Shown here: positions 1 through 4,746 of the stretch, one piece after another
Layout: each line of letters opens with the position of its first letter
Position numbering within the stretch: the first letter of the stretch is position 1
DNA from: Bacteroidales bacterium
GTDB taxonomy: Bacteria > Bacteroidota > Bacteroidia > Bacteroidales > UBA10428
Assembly: GCA_016935595.1 (NCBI GenBank)
Contig: JAFGQQ010000452.1
Location: forward strand, 1-5,363
Direction: 5' to 3'
Length of the DNA stretch: 5,363 bases
Position numbers and translations under genes: made by a program
Notes under the pieces: model-generated
The model's database searches: none
Seen by the model: only the letters and a program-made list of their open reading frames with translations
Told to the model about the DNA's origin: nothing

Positions 1-2
1 CG

Positions 3-167
3 ATTCCGGCAGTTCTGCAGATTCGTATTTTTTCAAAGAACAAGAACACATTCGGTCAGATGCAAAAACCTAACCGGACATTACTGACCAAAGTTTCAAA
101 ATATTTTATCCATACTTTAAATGGGAGAATAATAGTTGATTCAAATAAAAGTTATAAAAAGTTTTGA
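3..167 (+). CDS. possible 3' end of an upstream gene (partial, unidentified)
   Basis: A reading frame is open from the left edge to a TGA at 165-167 and would encode about 54 C-terminal residues. The product is basic and contains FGQMQKPNRTLLTKVSKYF. It would overlap the next gene by 32 bp. A second frame is also open from the edge, from position 2 to a TAA at 71-73, and would end 62 bp before the next gene. Its codons look equally natural, so I cannot choose between them. The first 90 bases are less AT-rich than what follows, which fits the end of a different coding sequence. I recognise no family in either frame. The close spacing of the downstream genes suggests the upstream gene belongs to the same operon. 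Confidence 0.3.
   Translation: MPAVLQIRIFSKNKNTFGQMQKPNRTLLTKVSKYFIHTLNGRIIVDSNKSYKKF
123..127 (+). promoter_or_regulatory. ribosome binding site of the first acyltransferase
   Basis: GGGAG lies 8 bases before the TTG at 136. It is the best Shine-Dalgarno match near the gene and is the reason for accepting a TTG start. An in-frame TAG at 133-135 directly precedes the TTG, so the frame cannot start further upstream, and the next in-frame ATG is about 65 codons downstream. Confidence 0.6.
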
Positions 168-1212
168 AGAGACTTCTGAAATAAAAACAAAATGGGATTT
201 TTTAGTAAAACAGAACAATTTAGATATATCTGTTTCATATGACTGGTCTGCAACTATTTGGGAAAGTCATTTGAAAAATAAGGATATAAATGTTTTTAGT
301 ATTGAAAATAATGGTACGCTGCTTTGTGTTATGCCAATTGTCTTGAGAAGAAAAACAATAAAAAAAATTCCAATTGATGCAATTTGTTGTTTATCTGATC
401 TATCAAATCTTCATAATGATCTGCTTCTTGACAGAAAAAATGAGAATGGGGAAGTATTGGATATATTTTTTAACCAATTAAAAAAAAATAAAAAACTACG
501 GAAATGGGATGTTATGGAATTCGGTTCCGTGGTAGTTGGAGGTACTACTGACCAGGCGCTTAAAAAATATTTTTATAGTAGAAATTATAAATATCTCATT
601 TCAATAGGATCATTATCACCTTTTATAAATATTAAGAAATATTCATATTCCTGGGATGAATATCTAAAATCGCTAAATAAAAAAGTTAAAAGTAATTTTA
701 AGCGCAAGCAAAATAAAATCAACAGGGAAGGGGCTGTCGAAATAAAGCGGATTTATGATAATGAAATGATTTTAAATATAATTTCTTTAATTGAAAGAAA
801 CAGTTGGAAACACAAAAATGGTTCTTCAATAATTGATAAGGAACATCAACAAGCTTTTTATAAGTCCTTATTAAAGAAATTTAATAATAATTTCGTTTTT
901 TTTATCCTTTTTTTTAATAATGATCCAATTTCATACAGCATGGGATTAATAGATAGAAACAAGTATTATTCTTTAAAAACATCATATATTGATAAGTTTA
1001 AAAAATTATCACCGGGAATTGTTTTACGATTAAGTTTGCTTCAATATTGTTTTGAAAATAAATTCAATGAATTTGATTTTTGTGGCGAGGATGAAGAGTG
1101 GAAAAAAGATTTCACTAGTGATTTTAGAGAACATAATCATTATTTGATATATAATAAAAAATTATTTTCAAAATTTTTAATATATATAAATAAAATATTC
1201 AGAGATAAATGA
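136..1212 (+). CDS. GNAT-fold acyltransferase, CelD/BcsL type
   Basis: This 358-residue cytoplasmic protein resembles the double-GNAT acyltransferases called CelD/BcsL or FemAB-like (Acetyltransf_6), which are usually 330-400 residues and common in exopolysaccharide loci. Seen: an N-terminal half with an early W20 and a strand-rich block around 52-73. The conserved C-terminal half begins with a basic stretch near 179-199 (KKVKSNFKRKQNKI), followed by ERNSWK at 220-225. The segment YYSLKTSYIDKFKKLSPG (277-294) resembles the family's core motif, in which a long-range acceptance of 'SPG' precedes a helix, and FDFCGEDEEWKKDF (313-326) is the typical end of the fold. No signal peptide or membrane segment is seen. 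Family knowledge points to transfer of an acyl group from acyl-CoA to an amine, but substrates of this family are mostly unknown. The start is TTG. The stop overlaps the next gene as ATGA, so the two are translationally coupled. Codons are extremely AT-rich. Confidence 0.85.
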   Translation: MIQIKVIKSFEETSEIKTKWDFLVKQNNLDISVSYDWSATIWESHLKNKDINVFSIENNGTLLCVMPIVLRRKTIKKIPIDAICCLSDLSNLHNDLLLDRKNENGEVLDIFFNQLKKNKKLRKWDVMEFGSVVVGGTTDQALKKYFYSRNYKYLISIGSLSPFINIKKYSYSWDEYLKSLNKKVKSNFKRKQNKINREGAVEIKRIYDNEMILNIISLIERNSWKHKNGSSIIDKEHQQAFYKSLLKKFNNNFVFFILFFNNDPISYSMGLIDRNKYYSLKTSYIDKFKKLSPGIVLRLSLLQYCFENKFNEFDFCGEDEEWKKDFTSDFREHNHYLIYNKKLFSKFLIYINKIFRDK

Positions 1213-2366
1213 GTCATATAAAAAAACAACCTGAAATTATTATACCGACTAACCTATTATCTTTTAAACGTAATTATTTTTTTAAGAATACTTATCCACT
1301 GTTTCAAGGGCGGTATGCTTTTCATAAAGCGCTTAATTGCCTCAATATAAAAAGTAATGATGAGGTATTATTACCTTCTTATCATTGCCTTTCAATGGTG
1401 GAACCAGTTTTGTGTTATGGCTGTAAAATAAATTTTTACAGAATTCGCAAAGATTTAATAACAACAGTCGAAGATATAAAGGATAAAATAACAGACGAAA
1501 CCAAGGTTATTTTTATAGTTCATTATTTTGGCTTATTTCAAAAAGAAACAAAAAAAATTAAGGATTTTTTAACGAGCAAGAATATTTTCTGCATTGAAGA
1601 CTGTGCACATATAGTTCCCTTTATTGATGACAAGGCGGGCTCGATAGGGGATATAAGCATTTTTTCACCGAGGAAGTTTCTGCCGATAATAGATGGGGCT
1701 TTTTTACGTATTAATAATTCAGAAATATCAATGCCCAATAAATTGAAAAAGCTATCATTATTAAAAGAACTAAAAATTATTAAGAATGCTTTTGAACAGC
1801 AGTTAAATAATTCAAGGTGTAATTGTATAAGAAATTGTTATTTTTCAATTTATAAAAAACTCAATAAAGCATTTTCCATTTCAACCGATATTCAAATGGA
1901 GGCCAAAGAATCAGAAAAACGAAACTCCTTTGTAGAATTTGATATGAATCTTCTCAATGCTCAATATTCTATATTTTCTTCAATTCTATTAAAGTACTCA
2001 GATTTTAAAGGTATTTATAGGAAAAGAATACAGGCATTTAAATTCCTCTACTCAGAAATTTACGATAATATTGATATAAAACCACCCGAATTTATCACAT
2101 CGGAAAAATCAACATGCGTTTTGGGGTTTCCAATATTAATAAATAATAAAAAAGATTTTATCCGTGAATTAAAAATAAAAAAGATTTCTCATTTTACATT
2201 TGGTGAGAAACTTTATCAGCATTTATGCAAAAAAAATTATATCATGCCTGATGACCAATTAAGTAATCAGCTTTTATTTATTCCAATGCACGAGGATCTT
2301 GATGATAAAAAATTAAGATATATTGCACAAAATATTAAACAGATCCTATTTAAAATGAGATATTGA
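1209..2366 (+). CDS. DegT/DnrJ/EryC1/StrS-like PLP aminotransferase
   Basis: This 385-residue protein has the length and order of motifs of fold-type I aminotransferases of the DegT (AHBA synthase-like) family, which use PLP and usually glutamate to aminate keto-sugars or related intermediates. Seen: LLPSYHC (54-60) in the substrate/PLP phosphate region; IFIVHYFGL (101-109) in place of the usual HxxG strand; EDCAH (130-134), where D131 would contact the PLP pyridine nitrogen; and FSPRKFLPIIDGAFL (152-166), where K156 is the likely Schiff-base lysine. The last motif resembles the 'S-x-R-K-x-L-P-x-x-D-G' variant rather than the classic 'SFHxTKxLxxGEGG', so this is a divergent subgroup and sugar amination is not certain. 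The ATG overlaps the preceding stop by 4 bp and has only a weak GAGA upstream, so translation probably depends on coupling. It lies between two acyltransferases, which suggests that its amine product is then N-acylated. Confidence 0.82.
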   Translation: MSHIKKQPEIIIPTNLLSFKRNYFFKNTYPLFQGRYAFHKALNCLNIKSNDEVLLPSYHCLSMVEPVLCYGCKINFYRIRKDLITTVEDIKDKITDETKVIFIVHYFGLFQKETKKIKDFLTSKNIFCIEDCAHIVPFIDDKAGSIGDISIFSPRKFLPIIDGAFLRINNSEISMPNKLKKLSLLKELKIIKNAFEQQLNNSRCNCIRNCYFSIYKKLNKAFSISTDIQMEAKESEKRNSFVEFDMNLLNAQYSIFSSILLKYSDFKGIYRKRIQAFKFLYSEIYDNIDIKPPEFITSEKSTCVLGFPILINNKKDFIRELKIKKISHFTFGEKLYQHLCKKNYIMPDDQLSNQLLFIPMHEDLDDKKLRYIAQNIKQILFKMRY

Positions 2367-2370
2367 AAAT

Positions 2371-2374
2371 AAGG
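2371..2374 (+). promoter_or_regulatory. ribosome binding site that favours the ATG at 2381
   Basis: AAGG is followed by a 6-base spacer and then ATG at 2381. The longer reading frame begins at a TTG at 2363 that overlaps the preceding TGA and has only a weak GAGA upstream. I therefore prefer 2381, which shortens the protein by 6 residues. The TTG start is not excluded, since the first gene of this operon also uses TTG. Confidence 0.5.
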
Positions 2375-2380
2375 TATCAG

Positions 2381-3544
2381 ATGTTTGAAATTAGACAAGT
2401 TTATGGTTTGACTGGATTGTTAAATTTGAAAGAAGAATGGAAGAATTTGACAATTAAATCAAATTTTCTTAGTTTTAATCACTTATGGGAATGGAATATA
2501 TCTTATTATTCTAATTTGATTAAAGACAAAACTATATTTTTTTTCTTATGCGCTTACAAGAATAATAATTTGAAATCTATATTACCCCTCCAATTGACGG
2601 AAAGAAAAATTTATGGAGTAAAATTAAATATTGCTGAATCACCATTTCATTCACATGTTCCTTTCAATGATATTATTTGTTCAAACATAGATACAGCTAA
2701 AAACACTTTGCCCCTTTTCATAAAATACTTAAAACAATCTTTTAAATATTCATGGGATGTTTTGGCGTTGAATAATTTTACTGATGAAAGTGTTCTTGGA
2801 GGTATTTTAAATAAAAAAAGTCTTTTTATAAATGAGATTTTTCAAAAAGTTGGATACAGTGATTACTTATTAGTACAACCTTATGATGATTTTTTAAGGA
2901 GTATTTCTAAAAATTTTCGTAACAATTTAAAAAAAAGTAAAAATAAACTAAATAAAGCAGGTGAAATTTTGTTTGAATCTACCACTGATCATCGCGTCTT
3001 GATCGATTATTTTAATTTCTTCCTTAATGTTGAATCTTCTGGCTGGAAAGGTGAATGCGGTACAAAGACAGCGATAAAGTTTCATCCTGAAATAACAGCA
3101 TTTTACGAGAGCCTAATAGATGGACTTGCGCCCTTAAAAAAATGTGAAATTAGTTTGTTACGGATAAATAGCATTCCAATAGCGGCTCTTTTTTGTTTGT
3201 TATGTAATGGCACAGCATACCTTCTTAAAATTGGTTATGATGAGTCTTTTGCACATCTTTCTCCGGGAAATATGCTTATGGCAAACACCTTAGAAAGATA
3301 TGGAGAAGACTGCAATATAGATGTTGTGAATTTCATTACAGATGCTTCTTGGCTTAAATCATGGAAACCGAAGAAACATAATATTTTTTTGTATTATTTT
3401 TTTAATAAAACATTTAAAGGAATATTCGTTTGTTTTTTATTGAAAATGAAATCCCTGTTACGTCCCTTTTATGTACGCACGAAAATTTTTTTAAAAAAGT
3501 CTAATGAACTTGAGTTTTCGAAAAAAAGTTCGGGACAAAGCTGA
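2381..3544 (+). CDS. second GNAT-fold acyltransferase, CelD/BcsL type, with altered C-terminus
   Basis: This 387-residue protein (393 if TTG at 2363 is used) has the same layout as the first acyltransferase but is clearly divergent in sequence. Seen, numbering from 2381: W20 and W37 in the N-terminal half, ILPLQL (67-72), the basic SISKNFRNNLKKSKNKL (174-190), ESSGWKG (218-224), the core segment YLLKIGYDESFAHLSPGN (280-297), and FITDASWLKSWKP (318-330). These are typical of the Acetyltransf_6/FemAB-like group. A hydrophobic-basic tail (about 345-373) follows. The last few codons (KKSSGQS) are read from a 13-bp motif that recurs at the left end of the downstream IS, so the native end has probably been replaced by mobile-element sequence. 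The catalytic fold looks complete. It presumably acylates an amine, perhaps the product of the preceding aminotransferase, but this is inference. No terminator is visible after it; a group II intron begins 16 bp past the stop. Confidence 0.83.
   Translation: MFEIRQVYGLTGLLNLKEEWKNLTIKSNFLSFNHLWEWNISYYSNLIKDKTIFFFLCAYKNNNLKSILPLQLTERKIYGVKLNIAESPFHSHVPFNDIICSNIDTAKNTLPLFIKYLKQSFKYSWDVLALNNFTDESVLGGILNKKSLFINEIFQKVGYSDYLLVQPYDDFLRSISKNFRNNLKKSKNKLNKAGEILFESTTDHRVLIDYFNFFLNVESSGWKGECGTKTAIKFHPEITAFYESLIDGLAPLKKCEISLLRINSIPIAALFCLLCNGTAYLLKIGYDESFAHLSPGNMLMANTLERYGEDCNIDVVNFITDASWLKSWKPKKHNIFLYYFFNKTFKGIFVCFLLKMKSLLRPFYVRTKIFLKKSNELEFSKKSSGQS
3525..3537 (+). repeat. 13-bp direct repeat, left copy (IS-end-like)
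   Basis: AAAGTTCGGGACA is identical to 4671-4683 and in the same orientation. This copy overlaps the final codons of the second acyltransferase. The right copy is at the left border of the ISKra4-type element. It may be the terminal repeat of an earlier or related IS insertion. No inverted copy occurs in the window. Confidence 0.5.
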
Positions 3545-3560
3545 ATAAACCCTAATGTTG
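3545..3560 (+). other. group II intron 5' exon binding sites IBS2 and IBS1
   Basis: ATAAACCC (3545-3552) is perfectly complementary to GGGTTTAT at 3720-3727. ATGTTG (3555-3560) pairs with CAACGT at 3749-3754, with one G-U pair. Their order and position directly before the intron are those of IBS2 and IBS1, and they place the 5' splice site after G3560. Confidence 0.65.
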
Positions 3561-3719
3561 GTTCGAACCTGGCTCTGGTTCATCATTCAGAGGGACAAGG
3601 CCCTCCCGGGTAAGGTCTGGTCAACCGCCTGGTAGTAACCCCTCGGAAAGTTTTGAGGAGAATGCGAGTTCAGCGAGGTGAAGGGTGTATGCCCTGAATC
3701 TGACACATAGCCCCGAGAA

Positions 3720-3754
3720 GGGTTTATTTTGGAGAGTGCCGATCCGGTCAACGT
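3720..3754 (+). other. intron domain I segment with EBS2 and EBS1
   Basis: GGGTTTAT at 3720-3727 (EBS2) and CAACGT at 3749-3754 (EBS1) are complementary to adjacent, correctly ordered blocks just before the intron. The pairing is 8 bp perfect plus 6 bp with one wobble. These are the elements that select the 5' splice site and the DNA target. I have not folded domain I, so the placement of each in a loop is unproven. Confidence 0.6.
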
Positions 3755-4059
3755 AGGCCGCAGGCAACACGGTTTGCATCAAAATGACACGTGCAGGCCG
3801 ACTCCCCGGGGTCGCAGACAGCATCGAGCTGGACAAGGATGATGGAGTAACCAGGCGAGCATCGGAAAGCCCCAAAGGTCCTTGGTGAAGCATTCCAGAT
3901 CAATGGAATAGTAGCCGAGTATAGCCATCCAACTCAAAAGAAGGGTGGTTAGAAGACGCCGATGCGAGGGATAGGGATCGGTATAACCGCAATGGTTTAG
4001 CGATGAAGCGGCTAATTCCCGCAGAGTGAAGGTCCCTACGATTAGACAGACCGTGATAA

Positions 4060-4338
4060 ACGAAACACAGACACTATACAAAGGATATTATCTTCAAAAT
4101 CAACGAAGTCCTTGAAGGATGGGTAAACTACTTTCGAGTTGGGAACTCAAACCGGGCCTTTAGTGAGGTCCGAGATTATCTTGAGATGAAAATTCGAACA
4201 CTGCTGTCACGAAGGAGGCGGCGTAAGAAGCGCAGTATGGGCTGGCGAAGGTGGAGTAACGAGTATATTTATGGTGTGCTTAAACTGTATTGGGGATGGA
4301 AAATATATCCACTCAAATCGGTTGAGGCATACACGTGA
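4060..4338 (+). pseudogene. remnant of group II intron reverse transcriptase/maturase (C-terminal maturase domain only)
   Basis: The frame is open from just after a TAA (4057-4059) to TGA (4336-4338). From about 4099 it reads as the C-terminal end of a group II intron-encoded protein: INEVLEGWVNYFRVGNSNRA, then a basic SRRRRRKKRS block, then GWRRWSNEYIYGVLKLYWGW, and finally a short tail. These are signatures of the GIIM maturase-specific domain. All reverse transcriptase domains, including the YADD catalytic box, are missing, and no good start codon exists; the first in-frame ATG is at 4186. The fragment ends 55 nt before domain V, the usual arrangement. It cannot be an active reverse transcriptase and is unlikely to be a working maturase. 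Confidence 0.88.
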
Positions 4339-4393
4339 AAGCTGAAGCCACTGCTCACAGGACACATAACCCTTTCGAAGAATCTCATTGGGT

Positions 4394-4426
4394 GAGCCGC
4401 TTGAGGGAAAACTTCACGAGCGGTTC
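4394..4426 (+). ncRNA. group II intron domain V
   Basis: This is the catalytic hairpin. The lower stem GAGCCGCT pairs with AGCGGTTC over 8 bp, including one G-U. The two-base bulge C4417-G4418 follows, then the upper stem TGAGG/CTTCA and the loop GAAAA. The catalytic triad AGC is at 4395-4397. It is 33 nt long against the usual 34. All expected elements are present, so the ribozyme core has not decayed here. Confidence 0.88.
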
Positions 4427-4430
4427 TGAT

Positions 4431-4485
4431 GGGGAGGGGCTGGAGACGGGTCTGGAAAAGATACTGCGCCAGTCCTTTACCCGAC
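4431..4485 (+). ncRNA. group II intron domain VI with branch point and 3' splice site
   Basis: GGGCTGG (4437-4443) pairs with CCAGTCC (4469-4475). Below it G-A-G (4434-4436) pairs with TTT (4476-4478), and GGG (4431-4433) pairs with CCC (4480-4482). This leaves A4479 bulged, 7 nt from the intron end counting from the last base, where the branch-point adenosine is expected. The intron ends in the usual A-Y dinucleotide (AC at 4484-4485). Confidence 0.75.
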
Positions 4486-4670
4486 AGGAATTTTTTAGGA
4501 ATGCAAAACAACTTTGTGTATGGAGGGAGCCACTATCAGGAGTAAACAAGGCATAACCATATCGTTATGCCTGGTGCCCTGGATTGACTTCCTCCTCCAC
4601 CAAGAAAATTACAAGCAATGCACTGCTGGGTGCAAATCATGACTGTTGTAGAAAATGATTAGTAATTCAG
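4486..4670 (+). other. intron 3' exon / intergenic stretch, origin unassigned
   Basis: This piece lies between the intron and the IS left end. Only short frames exist. One runs from an ATG at 4520 to a TGA at 4640-4642 (40 codons, no clear ribosome binding site), and one reads from the intron border to a TAA at 4543-4545. Neither resembles a family I know. A 9-bp hairpin lies at 4549-4572. The sequence may be leftover from an older mobile element into which the intron inserted. Confidence 0.4.
4549..4572. repeat. perfect 9-bp inverted repeat (hairpin)
   Basis: AGGCATAAC (4549-4557) and GTTATGCCT (4564-4572) are perfect reverse complements around a 6-base loop. No T-run follows on either side, so it is not a standard intrinsic terminator. 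The core bases do not satisfy the attC consensus either. It could be an imperfect terminator for the operon or part of an old element end. Confidence 0.6.
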
Positions 4671-4683
4671 AAAGTTCGGGACA
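4671..4683 (+). repeat. 13-bp direct repeat, right copy, at presumed IS left end
   Basis: This is identical to 3525-3537. It lies about 65 bp before the transposase start, a normal place for a terminal repeat. The sequence identity ends on both sides of the 13 bases. Confidence 0.5.
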
Positions 4684-4711
4684 TTTCCATTGCTATATGT
4701 TAGGGTAAAAT
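4684..4711 (+). promoter_or_regulatory. candidate transposase promoter inside the IS end
   Basis: TTTCCA (4684-4689) is a 4/6 match to the -35 consensus and TAAAAT (4706-4711) a 5/6 match to the -10 consensus, with a 16-bp spacer. Transcription would begin near 4718, just after the left arm of the 4695-4736 hairpin. This is sequence matching only. Confidence 0.35.
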
Positions 4712-4736
4712 GAAATCAATGACCCCCTTAACATAT
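4695..4736 (+). promoter_or_regulatory. hairpin in the transposase leader, next to its ribosome binding site
   Basis: ATATGTTA (4695-4702) pairs perfectly with TAACATAT (4729-4736), and GGG (4703-4705) continues with CCC (4725-4727) past a single bulged T. The ribosome binding site GGAG (4737-4740) is directly after the stem. An RNA entering from outside the IS would contain both arms, while one from the internal promoter candidate would lack the left arm. That is the layout of IS leaders that prevent transposase synthesis from read-through transcripts. Confidence 0.55.
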
Positions 4737-4746
4737 GGAGATTAAA

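Larger units (their letters stand above)
3561..4485 (+). mobile_element. group II intron, internally deleted and non-autonomous
   Basis: This is a retroelement ribozyme of about 925 nt. Seen: the 5' end GTTCGAAC, one base off the usual GUGYG; a GC-rich, highly structured domain I with EBS2 at 3720-3727 and EBS1 at 3749-3754; the remains of the intron-encoded protein up to a stop at 4336-4338; domain V at 4394-4426; and domain VI ending in ACCCGAC at 4479-4485. Known group II introns of this type carry a reverse transcriptase/maturase of roughly 420-480 codons in domain IV. Here only about 80 C-terminal codons remain, so about 1 kb has been lost near 4060-4100. The RNA core appears intact, so splicing could still occur if a maturase is supplied in trans from a full-length copy elsewhere. 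The intron sits just after a stop codon and disrupts no gene. Its base composition (near 60% GC in places) contrasts sharply with the AT-rich operon, a sign of separate origin. Confidence 0.85.

Noticed and set aside
85..135. A promoter in the AT-rich stretch before the first acyltransferase.
   Set aside because: Several weak -10-like hexamers exist, as expected in AT-rich DNA, but none has a convincing -35 at proper spacing. The gene is probably read from an upstream operon promoter.
1538..1738. A 66-codon minus-strand reading frame.
   Set aside because: It is the shadow of the conserved part of the aminotransferase gene, which has clear family motifs in its own frame.
3779..4081. A 100-codon minus-strand reading frame within the intron.
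   Set aside because: It is antisense to structured intron RNA, has no recognisable domain, and results from the higher GC content. The smaller minus-strand frames at 3621-3893 and 4269-4511 were rejected for the same reason.
3555..4545. A small protein created by splicing, ATG at 3555 joined to the 3' exon and ending at TAA 4543-4545.
   Set aside because: It would be only about 21 codons with no ribosome binding site and no recognisable sequence.
4335..4556. A 73-codon + strand reading frame starting with GTG and containing SRLRENFTSGSDGEG.
   Set aside because: It lies over intron domains V and VI. The same peptide is often annotated as a hypothetical protein wherever this kind of intron occurs, but the conserved sequence is RNA structure rather than protein.
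4549..4572. An integron attC site at the hairpin.
   Set aside because: The arms GCATAAC and GTTATGC fall short of the RYYYAAC/GTTRRRY core, no integrase or cassette is present, and the intron shows EBS2-IBS2 pairing, unlike the attC-targeting class C introns.
3525..4683. The 13-bp direct repeat as a target-site duplication of one transposon.
   Set aside because: Group II introns make no target duplication, the intron borders (3561, 4485) are not at the repeats, and 13 bp is long for common IS families. A shared IS-end sequence fits better.
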